DNA of 64,000 nt from JBEEJZ01 sp041168905. Lineage in GTDB: Bacteria; Pseudomonadota; Gammaproteobacteria; Burkholderiales; Burkholderiaceae_C. This document shows, piece by piece, positions 53,396 through 62,081 of this stretch. The notes beneath the pieces were generated by a model that saw only the letters and a list, made by a program, of their open reading frames with translations, ran no database searches and was not told where the DNA came from. The stretch is taken from assembly GCA_041168905.1 (NCBI GenBank), contig JBEEJZ010000257.1, positions 1 to 64,000 of the forward strand. Reading direction: 5' to 3'. The translations under genes and the position numbers were made by a program. The first letter of the stretch is position 1; each line of letters opens with the position of its first letter.

Positions 53396-54202
53396 TCAAG
53401 TGCCCAAGGGCTCTATCAAAAGTTTGTCGAGATCATCACCTGCAAGACGTACTTGAGCAGGCTTGCCACGTACGGCATCAGGGAGGGCATTTTCGCTGGT
53501 CTTGTAGATTCCAGCGATGGAAATGAGCTCTGGCTCTAGACAAGTGGAAAAAATTCGAGCCTGCGTGTTGCCACGGGCACCCGCCATCGCCTTACCCCGC
53601 AAAGGGGCATAAACATGGATATTGCCATCAGCAACCACCTCGGCGCCCTGGTTGACCATGGCCAAAACAACCAGGTCGCCACCTCGTGCGTAGATTTTCT
53701 GCCCAGAGCGCAAGGGCTTTTCAATCACCATTGTCGAAGGCGCAGCAACAGGCACCTTGACTTCAACGGGTACCTCTACACGTACTTCACGAATTTGTTC
53801 TTCAACGTTTTTGCCCTGAACATGAGGGGTTCTACCGATCACAACTTCATCAGCCAGTGCTAACCCCGCAGCAATAGAAGAGTGGAGCAGGTGCCCCTCA
53901 CCACTGCCACAACGCACAGCAACAGGGTTCAGTTGATATTTGCGCAACAGCCTCAAAAGTTCGTTGACATCACCACTTTCAAGCTCTTCCTTGTCCAAAG
54001 CTGAGAAATCAAGCAACAGAGCCTGATTGTCAAAAAAATCGGGGCATTCTCCCGTTTCCCCGAACTTTCGTTCCAAATCCCTTGCTAGCAGAGCCATATC
54101 AAGAGTTCTGGGAACCCAGGCCAGCAAGGGCCACTGACAACTTTTAATCTCAAACGAAGCGGAGTGCTTGTCGGGTGACTGATCAGCTTTGACGACAGGC
54201 AT
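53396..54202 (-). CDS. minC: Septum site-determining protein MinC
   Basis: 268 residues from ATG 54202 (MPVVKADQSPDKHSASFEIK). N-terminal FtsZ-inhibiting domain with SFEIKSCQWPLLAW, a proline/valine-rich linker (VEVPVEVKVPVAAP), and the C-terminal beta-helix MinD-binding domain with QKIYARGGDLVVLAMVNQGA and HVYAPLRGKAMAGA. The frame stays open to 54295, but family members begin close to SFEIKS, so the shorter start is preferred although its ribosome site is weak. 38 bases before minD. Confidence 0.94.
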   Translation of the reverse strand: MPVVKADQSPDKHSASFEIKSCQWPLLAWVPRTLDMALLARDLERKFGETGECPDFFDNQALLLDFSALDKEELESGDVNELLRLLRKYQLNPVAVRCGSGEGHLLHSSIAAGLALADEVVIGRTPHVQGKNVEEQIREVRVEVPVEVKVPVAAPSTMVIEKPLRSGQKIYARGGDLVVLAMVNQGAEVVADGNIHVYAPLRGKAMAGARGNTQARIFSTCLEPELISIAGIYKTSENALPDAVRGKPAQVRLAGDDLDKLLIEPLGT

Positions 54203-54370
54203 GAGGAAGTCCGAAGAAAAGTTTGCTTTGGGATCTGCAAATTTTAGCAGCGATGTCCTGTAACAAAAACATCTGATGATCTCAAAGTCGATCATGGATT
54301 TATTGTTGTTAACTTCTATGTATTTCTTTGTTTAAAAAGATAGTCGTAGTAGATAGAACAAGTCTAGAAG

Positions 54371-54525
54371 TGTTGATAACATCAATTTATTGTTATTTTT
54401 CAACATCTTACAACCTGTGAAATGATGTTCGTGGGCATGGTTCACAGATGTCCAAAATTCATGAACAAGTTTTTAGAAACAAAAAAATTGTGGATAACCA
54501 TCAAATAAAAATAAATTTATCCACA
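54371..54525. promoter_or_regulatory. AT-rich region with DnaA boxes
   Basis: Two perfect DnaA boxes in inverted orientation, TGTGGATAA at 54489-54497 and TTATCCACA at 54517-54525, lie in a strongly AT-rich stretch (about 54290-54540). A one-mismatch box TGTTGATAA is at 54371-54379. The rest of the 54203-54740 gap has no convincing gene. This looks like a DnaA-binding locus: an origin-like element, a titration site or DnaA control of minC. dnaA itself is not in the window. Confidence 0.65.
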
Positions 54526-54694
54526 TACTTGTTCAGATCTTTTCCAGAAATGGGATGGGTGATCTCGCTCAGAGATCAAGGATTTTGAAAGCAGGTAAAA
54601 CTGGGTCCACTCGCTACGCAAGGGGTTAGGAGAAGTGCCCGGTTGATTTTTTTCCATGTGGCGGTGCTTGGCTGAGCAGCTGGTTAGGCACCAT

Positions 54695-54718
54695 GAAAAA
54701 AGGCCCTCACGGGCCTTT
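54695..54718 (-). terminator. Terminator of the Spy-like gene
   Basis: On the minus strand AAAGGCCC-GTGA-GGGCCTTT is followed by further T residues, a classic intrinsic terminator. It lies about 22 bases after the stop of the minus-strand Spy/CpxP-like gene. Confidence 0.88.
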
Positions 54719-54740
54719 GCTGGGTGGTTCACCCTGAGCA

Positions 54741-55265
54741 TCAAGACTTGCTGTCTGGTGCCTTGCTTTGCGGTTTGCCGGCCTTGCCATGGTGCTCGTG
54801 TCCTCTTCCGCTAGGAGCCATCCTCATGGTCTCGCTGTCAAAAATCTTCTTTTGATCAGCGCTGAGCGTTGCGTAAAACGCCTTTGTGGCCGTCGATTGC
54901 TTTTCCATCTCGATGTTTCTCTGATCGTGCATGGTCTTCATTTTGTCCAGACGTTCAGGCGTGGTTAGCTTGCTCATCTGTGCGTGATCCGGGTGGTTAT
55001 CCATCATGGAGCTGCTAGGTTTCATGGCTTCCTGGTAGGTGGTCCAGGAGGCTTGCTGTGCAGGCGTCAGCTTCAGCTTGTCCTTCAGTGCTGCCGTTAG
55101 CCTTTCCATGTGCTCTTTCATCTTTCCAGAGTCCATGCGCCCATGCGACATTGCCTGGTCATGGTGACCATCGTCAATACCGCGATGGGGCATTTGAGAA
55201 AAAGCGGCTACGCCCAGACCTGCCAAAGCAGCTGCTACAAGAACCTTCTTTACTAGCGATTTCAT
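54741..55265 (-). CDS. Spy/CpxP-like periplasmic protein
   Basis: 174 residues with an N-terminal signal peptide (MKSLVKKVLVAAALAGLGVA). The mature part is helical and rich in Met, His and Lys, with two LTxxQ-type motifs, LTPAQQASW and LSADQKKIF, that define the Spy/CpxP family of periplasmic chaperone-like stress proteins. The many Met and His residues (MPHRGIDDGHHDQAMSHGRM) may bind metal, which fits the copper genes nearby (inference). Confidence 0.82.
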   Translation of the reverse strand: MKSLVKKVLVAAALAGLGVAAFSQMPHRGIDDGHHDQAMSHGRMDSGKMKEHMERLTAALKDKLKLTPAQQASWTTYQEAMKPSSSMMDNHPDHAQMSKLTTPERLDKMKTMHDQRNIEMEKQSTATKAFYATLSADQKKIFDSETMRMAPSGRGHEHHGKAGKPQSKAPDSKS

Positions 55266-55411
55266 ATAACTTCCTTCTCGATGGTTGAGCCTGGCGCCAA
55301 CGATTGGCGTCGGGTTGGAAAGAAGTTTGCGCCCGCCATGTATCGAGCAGGTTGACTTGATGTGATGCTTTGTAAAGTTCCGTTAATCGCCACGAGGCGG
55401 GCCAGAGAGCC

Positions 55412-56308
55412 TCAGGCCAATGCGGCTTCTCCGCCCAGGGCCAGCAACAGATCGGGGACCATTTTTTGGAGCTCGGCGGTTGTGATGGCAACATCTGCAT
55501 CAAAGCCATCGTCCTTGCCGGTAGAGGCGCCTTCAAAAACGACATCAAGAAAGGCCAGTTTCTTGATCTGAAGGGCGTCTGTCAGCACAAATGACACTCT
55601 GTCGTTCCAGGTCATGGCGACCCGGGTAGGGGCCTTACCGCCTTCGATGTGCAGGCGTACCTCATCGGTGTCCAGCGGATGGCGGGCATAGCGGACAACT
55701 GCCTTGCTTTCGTCCTGAGCCTTGAGTTCACATTCGCGGTCAACGCTGAAATCAGGCGGCGCCTCCTGGGTCGTCAGCCATTGAGCCATGGCAATCGCTG
55801 GGGAAACCGTGGTGTTGATCAGGGTGACACCAAAGCCATCCAGGCATTTCACCAACATGGAAATCACTTCGTCGGCACGTGCCTGGCTGCCAGCGTCGAT
55901 GACCAGCAGGCGGGCGACCGGGTCTATCCATACCCAGACCGTTGATTGCTTGGTGAAGGCCATAGGCAACAATGAGAGCTTCAAGTCTTCCTTGATCTCA
56001 CGCAGTTCTTTCTTGCCAGGTTTGCGTCCTTCAAGTGCCTCCACCTGCGCTGCTCTTTCCTTGGCTTTGCGGGCAATGACGGACGAGGGAACGGCCTTGA
56101 CCTCTACCATCAACTTGAAAATTCTTTGGCCGGCAACACTTTCGACCAAGGGTCCGTGTTTTTCACCCCGGGGTTCTACCCAGCCTATCGATTTTTCCTG
56201 GCTGGCACCGCATTCCTCAAAACGTGCCTTGTCCAGTGCAGCTTCTATATCGACAGCCTGCGCATCCAAGCCTGACTGGATGCGATACATCATCATGTTT
56301 TTGAACAC
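55412..56308 (-). CDS. rdgC: Recombination-associated protein RdgC
   Basis: 298 residues. GTG at 56308 starts FKNMMMYRI, as in the family (FKNLMVYRL in E. coli). RdgC forms a ring on double-stranded DNA and limits RecA action. The SIGWVEPRGEK and TNTT-like ISMLVKCLDGFGV regions match. Family length. It stands alone. The gap to the Spy-like gene (146 bases) shows no further gene. Confidence 0.94.
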   Translation of the reverse strand: MFKNMMMYRIQSGLDAQAVDIEAALDKARFEECGASQEKSIGWVEPRGEKHGPLVESVAGQRIFKLMVEVKAVPSSVIARKAKERAAQVEALEGRKPGKKELREIKEDLKLSLLPMAFTKQSTVWVWIDPVARLLVIDAGSQARADEVISMLVKCLDGFGVTLINTTVSPAIAMAQWLTTQEAPPDFSVDRECELKAQDESKAVVRYARHPLDTDEVRLHIEGGKAPTRVAMTWNDRVSFVLTDALQIKKLAFLDVVFEGASTGKDDGFDADVAITTAELQKMVPDLLLALGGEAALA

Positions 56309-56402
56309 GCGTCACCCTTATCAAATAAGAAAGGCAGGGATCGTAACGTTGAATTAAAAACGGCCCTGAAGGGGCCGTCGTGTGATGTGCCAAGAGACCA
56401 GG

Positions 56403-56597
56403 TCACTTGGGTTTGGTGGAGCAAGTGTTCCAGCCAAGCAGGGCGTATGGCGGACACCATCCTGCAGCTCCTGTGGCCAATGGCACCAACCCCAGCCAAC
56501 CCCAAGCACCAATGGTGCCAGTCGCTGCGAGTCCAACCAGAACGACACCAGCCGATATCCTCACTACACGGTCCATGCCACCGACGTTTGCTTTCAT
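56403..56597 (-). CDS. Small DUF2892-type membrane protein
   Basis: 64 residues from ATG 56597 with AGGAGA upstream. Starts MKANVGGMDRVVRISAGVVL, then two hydrophobic helices and CPPYALLGWNTC at the end, the pattern of the YgaP-like inner membrane domain (DUF2892). The family often accompanies rhodanese, sulfur or metal genes. Encoded 50 bases after the HMA metallochaperone and probably co-transcribed with it. Confidence 0.85.
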   Translation of the reverse strand: MKANVGGMDRVVRISAGVVLVGLAATGTIGAWGWLGLVPLATGAAGWCPPYALLGWNTCSTKPK

Positions 56598-56647
56598 GAT
56601 GATCTCCTGAAAAAGCTTGAAGGAAGAACGATGCAAGTATCGCGAGT

Positions 56648-56845
56648 TTAGTCAGCGACGGTGTAGCCTTCCTCGACGATGGCTTGCACCAGAGCTGGCT
56701 TTTCCTTGTCGGAGTTGATGGTGACCCGATTCTGGCTGCGATCGATGGCGACCTTTGCGTCAGGGTCCACTTGTAGCAGCGCCCTCGTGACGGCTTTTTC
56801 GCAATGTCCACAAGTCATTCCGGTAACGGTCAATTCGTAATTCAT
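56648..56845 (-). CDS. HMA-domain copper chaperone (CopZ-like)
   Basis: 65 residues, one ferredoxin-like heavy-metal-associated domain with metal-binding GMTCGHCEKAV. Carries Cu(I) in the cytoplasm and passes it to a P-type ATPase such as the one encoded divergently. It heads a short minus-strand operon with the DUF2892 gene. Confidence 0.93.
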   Translation of the reverse strand: MNYELTVTGMTCGHCEKAVTRALLQVDPDAKVAIDRSQNRVTINSDKEKPALVQAIVEEGYTVAD

Positions 56846-56936
56846 AGTGGGTCCTTTTTACTTGTCGCCTGAGCCTTGAGCGCAGAATCAGAGGAATGAT
56901 GCTCTTTCAAGTGTCCATGCCCTAGGCGGGATTTTC

Positions 56937-56954
56937 CTTGACCTGAATCAAGGT
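56937..56954. promoter_or_regulatory. Dyad in the copper-gene divergent promoter (FNR/Anr-like or MerR-type)
   Basis: CCTTGA-N6-TCAAGG is a perfect interrupted dyad. Its core TTGACCTGAATCAA at 56939-56952 is one base from the FNR/Anr consensus TTGAT-N4-ATCAA. It lies 41 bases before copA and 92 bases from the HMA gene start. CueR-like MerR sites are also dyads in such promoters, so both regulators are possible. Confidence 0.6.
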
Positions 56955-56992
56955 GGACCCGTTCGAACAGGCTCACCATCAAGCCCACCCCT

Positions 56993-59251
56993 ATGAACAC
57001 TCACATTGAAAGCTCCACCGAGCTGGACATCGGTATCGAAGGCATGACCTGCGCATCGTGCGTGGCACGTGTTGAGAAGGCCTTGAAAAAAGTGCCTGGT
57101 GTGTCTGAAGTCTCTGTCAATCTGGCGACAGAGTCAGCTCGTGTAAAAACCACCTCAACGTCGTTCAATCAGGCAGTATTGTGGCGAGCCGTGCGCGATG
57201 CGGGTTACGAACCCAAGGCCGTGAAGGCGCAGCAAGACGAAGTGCTAAACCGTTCACCCTGGGCTGGTTTTGCTCCCGTTGCCTGGGGTGTCCTGCTGTC
57301 ATTTCCATTGTTAGCACCTATGGTGGGTGATTTGTTTGGCATGCACTGGATGCTGCCGGCGTGGGCCCAATTCGTATTGGCCACACCGGTTCAATTTGTG
57401 TTGGGGGCCCGCTTTTACAAGGCGGGCTGGCACGCCTTGAAAGACCTGACCGGCAATATGGACCTGCTGGTAGCCCTAGGTACCTCGGCGGGCTGGGCAT
57501 TGTCGACCTGGCTTTGGCTAACCGCCAAGCCCGGGACCATGGCGCACCTTTATTTTGAGGGGTCAGCCGTTGTGGTGACCCTGGTCTTGCTTGGTAAATG
57601 GTTGGAGACTCGAGCCAAGCGTCAGACCACCGAGGCCATACGAGCCCTGCATGCCTTGCGCCCAGAGCGGGCCCACTTGTTGGGTAGGGAGGGTGAACAG
57701 GATGTGGCTGTTGCCGAGTTGCTGACGGGTGATCACCTGGTGGTGAGGCCGGGCGAGCGCTTTCCTGCGGACGGGCACGTTCTTCAGGGGCAGACTCAGG
57801 TGGATGAGTCCATGCTGACGGGCGAGCCCCTCCCGGTCACCAAGGAACCGGGTGCCAAGTTGACTGGGGGTTCCATCAACGGGGAAGGCCGTGTGGTGAT
57901 GCAAGTGGATGCCGTGGGCGCTGACTCTATGCTGTCACGCATCATTCGCCTGGTGGAAGATGCCCAGGCGGCCAAAGCGCCTATACAGCGCTTGGTGGAC
58001 CAGGTTGCAGCGGTTTTTGTACCCGTGGTGATGGTGCTGGCCGTGATCACGTTTGCCGGCTGGCTGTGGGGCGCTGGCGCTTCATTCGAGACGGCCCTGA
58101 TCCATGCGGTGGCGGTGTTGGTGATTGCCTGTCCTTGTGCGCTGGGATTGGCGACGCCGGTGGCCATCATGGCCGGTACGGGGGTGGCGGCGCAGCATGG
58201 CATATTGATCAAGGATGTCCAGGCCCTGGAGCTGGCCCATCGGGTGGATACCGTCGCTTTTGATAAAACGGGCACCTTGACCTTGGGGCAGCCCCGATTG
58301 ATTGCGCTGGAATTGGCCCCTGCCACAGATGAAACCCGGGTGCTGGCTGTGCTGGCCAGCCTTCAAAGTGCAAGCGAGCATCCATTGGCAAAAGCGGTGC
58401 TGAGGGCGGTCAACGAGAAGGGGGTGAAGGCGGTCATGGCCGAACAGATTCGCGCTGTGCCTGGTCGTGGCACTGAGGGTGTCGTAGCCGGCGTGACCTA
58501 CCGGCTGGGCAGTTTGCGCTGGATGGAGGAACTGGGCGTAGACACGACGGTGCTGGCAGAGCGAGCTAATGCCTTGAAGTTGCAGGGTGCCACTGTGTCG
58601 GTTCTTGCCGAGGGGACGAGCCCTGCAGGTGATGTGCTGGCTGGGCTGGGGCATACCCCTTACGTGGCACTGGCCTTGCTGGCTTTCGGGGATGAGCCCA
58701 AGCCAGGTGCTCAAGAAGCGATTGCCCGCTTGCGCGAGCGGGGACTGCGCTTGATCATGATTTCTGGTGATAACCAGGGTGCGGCCCATGCCATGGCCAT
58801 CCGATTAGGCTTGCGCCCCCAGGATGGCGAAGTGCTCGCCGAGGTGCTGCCAGCGGACAAGGCCGGCCATGTGCAGGCACTCAAACAGGGTGGTCACACC
58901 GTCTTGATGGTGGGCGATGGCATCAACGATGCCCCAGCCCTCGCGGCAGCAGATGTCGGGATGGCCATGGCCAACCCAGGTGCGGGCACCGATGTTGCCA
59001 TGCATGCTGCGGGCATTACCTTGATGCGGGGTGATATCTCTTTGGTGTCGTCAGCTCTCGACATCTCCAGTCGAACAGTTGCCAAAATACGCCAAAACCT
59101 TTTTTGGGCATTCGCTTACAACGTTGCTGGAATTCCATTGGCGGCGCTGGGCTACCTCAGCCCGGTGGTCGCTGGCGCCGCCATGGCCATGAGTTCTGTC
59201 AGCGTCATCAGCAACGCTCTGCTGCTCAAGCGCTGGAAACCCCAGCGTTGA
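56993..59251 (+). CDS. copA: Copper-exporting P-type ATPase
   Basis: 752 residues. One N-terminal HMA domain (GMTCASCVARVEKAL), eight membrane helices with the transport motif CPCALGLATP, phosphorylated Asp in DKTGTLT, actuator TGEPLPV, HP motif in SEHPLAKA and GDGINDAPAL hinge. The helix 7-8 residues FAYNVAGIPLA and MSSVSVISNALLL are Cu(I)-type (PIB-1). Pumps Cu(I) out of the cytoplasm, or loads cuproenzymes in FixI/CcoI-type members. Divergent from the chaperone operon. Confidence 0.96.
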   Translation: MNTHIESSTELDIGIEGMTCASCVARVEKALKKVPGVSEVSVNLATESARVKTTSTSFNQAVLWRAVRDAGYEPKAVKAQQDEVLNRSPWAGFAPVAWGVLLSFPLLAPMVGDLFGMHWMLPAWAQFVLATPVQFVLGARFYKAGWHALKDLTGNMDLLVALGTSAGWALSTWLWLTAKPGTMAHLYFEGSAVVVTLVLLGKWLETRAKRQTTEAIRALHALRPERAHLLGREGEQDVAVAELLTGDHLVVRPGERFPADGHVLQGQTQVDESMLTGEPLPVTKEPGAKLTGGSINGEGRVVMQVDAVGADSMLSRIIRLVEDAQAAKAPIQRLVDQVAAVFVPVVMVLAVITFAGWLWGAGASFETALIHAVAVLVIACPCALGLATPVAIMAGTGVAAQHGILIKDVQALELAHRVDTVAFDKTGTLTLGQPRLIALELAPATDETRVLAVLASLQSASEHPLAKAVLRAVNEKGVKAVMAEQIRAVPGRGTEGVVAGVTYRLGSLRWMEELGVDTTVLAERANALKLQGATVSVLAEGTSPAGDVLAGLGHTPYVALALLAFGDEPKPGAQEAIARLRERGLRLIMISGDNQGAAHAMAIRLGLRPQDGEVLAEVLPADKAGHVQALKQGGHTVLMVGDGINDAPALAAADVGMAMANPGAGTDVAMHAAGITLMRGDISLVSSALDISSRTVAKIRQNLFWAFAYNVAGIPLAALGYLSPVVAGAAMAMSSVSVISNALLLKRWKPQR

Positions 59252-59261
59252 CCTGACAAAA

Positions 59262-59870
59262 TTACTTGATGAGACCTTCGGCCTTCATTGCCGCGACCAC
59301 ACCTGGGCGGGCGGCGACCCGTTCACGGTAGGCCAGCAAGTTCGGCAGAGCTGACAAGTCCACGCCCACCCGTGGGGCCCACCCGGTCACTGTGAAAAGA
59401 TAGCCGTCAGCCACAGTAAAAGTGTCGCCCATCAGGTAAGAGCGGCCGGCCAGTTCGCTTTCTACCCACTTCAAGCGACCCGCCAGTCGATCTCTGGCCA
59501 TGTCTTTTGCGGCGTCCGGCATACCAGGCGCGAAGAGGGGTGAGAAGCCCTTGTGCAGCTCGGTGCCAATGAAGTTGAGCCAAGACTGTAGGCGGTAGCG
59601 TGCCAGCGTGCCGTTGGAGGGTGCCAGTTGCTTGTCTGGCACCCGATCTGCCACGTACTGAACGATGACCGGACCCTCGGTGATCTTGGTGCCGTCATCC
59701 AGCTCCAGCAGGGGCACATAGCCCAGTGGGTTGATGGTGTAGTAGTCGGTGCCGTCTGGCAGCGTGTGCGTCTTGGTCGGTGCTGGTATGGCCGTGAATG
59801 CAAGCCCCGATTCGTGCAAGGTAATGTGGGCAGACAGCGAGCACGCGCCAGGCGAGTAATAAAGCTTCAT
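59262..59870 (-). CDS. gstA: Glutathione S-transferase (beta class)
   Basis: 202 residues from ATG 59870. Thioredoxin-like domain with MKLYYSPGACSLSAHITLHE, the beta-class cysteine in GACSL, and cis-Pro in LGYVPLLELDDG; helical C-terminal domain with FIGTELHKGFSPLF and FTVADGYLFTV. Closely similar by eye to E. coli GstA. Conjugates glutathione to electrophiles. Converges with copA at a 10-base gap. Confidence 0.92.
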   Translation of the reverse strand: MKLYYSPGACSLSAHITLHESGLAFTAIPAPTKTHTLPDGTDYYTINPLGYVPLLELDDGTKITEGPVIVQYVADRVPDKQLAPSNGTLARYRLQSWLNFIGTELHKGFSPLFAPGMPDAAKDMARDRLAGRLKWVESELAGRSYLMGDTFTVADGYLFTVTGWAPRVGVDLSALPNLLAYRERVAARPGVVAAMKAEGLIK

Positions 59871-60032
59871 GGAAAACAACCTCAAGATGAGTGAACTTCG
59901 GGCTTAAAACGCCCAGCTTTGAATGTGCGCGTCGTGCGCAGTTGCCATGATAGGCCCATGTGAGGAAATAGTCCCGTCGGTAAAATCAGCGCCTCCCCCA
60001 GTCTTTTTAGTGACGCCAGTCGGCGCAACACC

Positions 60033-62081
60033 ATGCTTTACCCCCAGGAATTTGATGTCATCGTTGTCGGTGGCGGCCATGCCGGCACTGAAGCTGCACT
60101 TGCTTCAGCTCGCATGGGCGCACGCACGCTGCTGCTGAGTCACAACATTGAAACCTTGGGGCAGATGAGCTGCAATCCGTCCATCGGCGGCATAGGCAAG
60201 GGCCATTTGGTGAAAGAAGTGGACGCATTGGGTGGCGCCATGGCGTTGGCAACTGACGAGGGCGGCATACAGTTCAGAACACTCAACAGTAGCAAGGGCC
60301 CTGCTGTCCGGGCAACCCGTGCGCAGGCCGATCGGATTTTGTACAAGGCCGCCATACGTCGAAAGCTGGAAAACCAGCCCAACCTGTGGTTGTACCAGCA
60401 GGCGGTTGATGACCTGATGGTGGAGGGCGACCGCGTGGTGGGTGCGGTCACTCAGGTCGGCATACGCTTTAGAAGCCGAACGGTGGTGCTGACCGCTGGA
60501 ACCTTTTTGGACGGCAAGATACACGTGGGCCTGGACAACTATGCCGCCGGTCGAGCGGGTGACCCACCTGCGGTCAGCTTGAGTGCCCGCTTGAAGGAGC
60601 TGAAGTTGCCGCAAGGCAGACTCAAAACAGGCACGCCGCCTCGCATCGACGGTCGTACCATTGATTTCAGTAAATGCATCGAGCAGCCAGGCGATGGGGC
60701 TGTTGATGGCACGGGTGTGCCCGTATTCAGTTTCATGGGTCGTGCGTCCATGCATCCTCGGCAGATTCCATGCTGGATCACGCACACCAACGAGCGCACG
60801 CACGACATCATTCGTTCGGGGTTTGATCGCAGCCCCATGTTTACTGGAAAGATCGACGGTATCGGGCCACGGTATTGCCCTAGTGTTGAAGACAAGATCA
60901 ATCGTTTTGCGGGCAAGGACAGTCACCAGATCTTCCTGGAGCCCGAAGGCCTGACCACTCACGAGGTCTATCCCAACGGCATTTCTACCAGCTTGCCATT
61001 TGATATTCAGTACGCCTTGGTCAGGTCCATGGCCGGCCTTGAAAACGCACACATCTTGCGTCCGGGCTACGCGATTGAATACGACTACTTTGACCCTACA
61101 GCCCTCAAAAGCAGTTTTGAAACCAAGGCAATTCGGGGCCTGTTTTTTGCCGGTCAGATCAACGGCACCACAGGGTACGAGGAAGCAGCTGCACAAGGCC
61201 TGTTTGCCGGAGCCAATGCTGCTTTGCAGTCGGGTGCTCGCAATGCTTGGCAGCAAGACACGTGGGTCCTGGGGCGAGATCAGGCTTACCTGGGTGTGCT
61301 GGTAGACGATCTGATTTCCAAGGGCGTGAGTGAACCCTATCGCATGTTTACCAGTCGGGCAGAGTTCCGTCTGCAGTTGCGCGAAGATAACGCCGATATG
61401 CGCTTGACAGAAACTGGGCGCAAGCTCGGGCTGGTAGACGATCAGCGCTGGGACGTTTTTTGCCGCAAGCGTGATGCTGTTTCACGTGAAACAGAACGTC
61501 TGCGATCTATTTGGGTGAATCCGCGCAATCTGGATGCCGCCGAGTCCGAGCGTGTCCTGGGGAAAGCTATCGACCACGAGTACAACCTGGCTGAACTCTT
61601 GCGCCGACCTGATGTCAGCTACGCCACTCTGATGACGATGAGCGATGGAAAGTACTCGGCCAAAGACGTGTTAGCCCCAAGTTTGCAGTCGCCGGAAGAT
61701 ACTGTTTCACGTGAAACCTGTGGCGATGTTCCGGGGCCAACGAGCGATGACCTGGCGCAAGCCGTGATGGAGCAGGTGGAAATTGCGGCCAAATACAGCG
61801 GCTACATTGATCGCCAGCGAGACGAGGTGGAGAGGGCGGCGCACCTTGAGAACTTGAGGCTACCTGTAGATCTTGACTACGCTCAGGTCACTGCCTTGAG
61901 TTTTGAGGCGAGACAAAAACTCAAGCAGCACCAGCCTGAGACCTTGGGACAGGCTTCGCGTATCTCGGGCATTACGCCCGCCTCCATTTCGCTGTTGATG
62001 GTTTACCTCAAGAAGCAAAGAAGCCGACCCGCTGAAAGTGTTGGCCTACTTGCGCAAGATGCGTCGCAGGAGGTCGTTTGA
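60033..62081 (+). CDS. mnmG: tRNA uridine-5-carboxymethylaminomethyl enzyme MnmG
   Basis: 682 residues. With MnmE it modifies the wobble uridine of certain tRNAs. N-terminal FAD motif VIVVGGGHAGTEAALA, NPSIGGIGKGHLVKEVDALGG, DGKIHVGLDNYAAGR, the C-terminal RAEFRL and helical MnmE-binding part. Slightly longer than usual: about 20 extra residues near VSRETCGDVPG coincide with an embedded parS-like sequence. Overlaps rsmG by 4 bases. Confidence 0.97.
   Translation: MLYPQEFDVIVVGGGHAGTEAALASARMGARTLLLSHNIETLGQMSCNPSIGGIGKGHLVKEVDALGGAMALATDEGGIQFRTLNSSKGPAVRATRAQADRILYKAAIRRKLENQPNLWLYQQAVDDLMVEGDRVVGAVTQVGIRFRSRTVVLTAGTFLDGKIHVGLDNYAAGRAGDPPAVSLSARLKELKLPQGRLKTGTPPRIDGRTIDFSKCIEQPGDGAVDGTGVPVFSFMGRASMHPRQIPCWITHTNERTHDIIRSGFDRSPMFTGKIDGIGPRYCPSVEDKINRFAGKDSHQIFLEPEGLTTHEVYPNGISTSLPFDIQYALVRSMAGLENAHILRPGYAIEYDYFDPTALKSSFETKAIRGLFFAGQINGTTGYEEAAAQGLFAGANAALQSGARNAWQQDTWVLGRDQAYLGVLVDDLISKGVSEPYRMFTSRAEFRLQLREDNADMRLTETGRKLGLVDDQRWDVFCRKRDAVSRETERLRSIWVNPRNLDAAESERVLGKAIDHEYNLAELLRRPDVSYATLMTMSDGKYSAKDVLAPSLQSPEDTVSRETCGDVPGPTSDDLAQAVMEQVEIAAKYSGYIDRQRDEVERAAHLENLRLPVDLDYAQVTALSFEARQKLKQHQPETLGQASRISGITPASISLLMVYLKKQRSRPAESVGLLAQDASQEVV
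61478..61493 (+). promoter_or_regulatory. parS site inside mnmG
   Basis: TGTTTCACGTGAAACA, a perfect 16-base palindrome identical to the conserved ParB-binding parS site, lies within the mnmG coding region. parA begins 2 kb downstream, so it should serve as a centromere-like site for chromosome segregation. Confidence 0.93.
61703..61718 (+). promoter_or_regulatory. Second parS site inside mnmG
   Basis: TGTTTCACGTGAAACC, one mismatch from the parS consensus at the last base, 225 bases after the first. It encodes VSRET in a less conserved part of MnmG. Confidence 0.88.

Noticed and set aside
54290..54540. Calling this region oriC outright
   Set aside because: Only two perfect boxes and one weak box, and no dnaA or dnaN in the window; left as a DnaA-box locus.
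54517..54744. 75-residue minus-strand frame in the DnaA-box region
   Set aside because: It runs through the terminator of the Spy-like gene and the DnaA boxes, with no family features.
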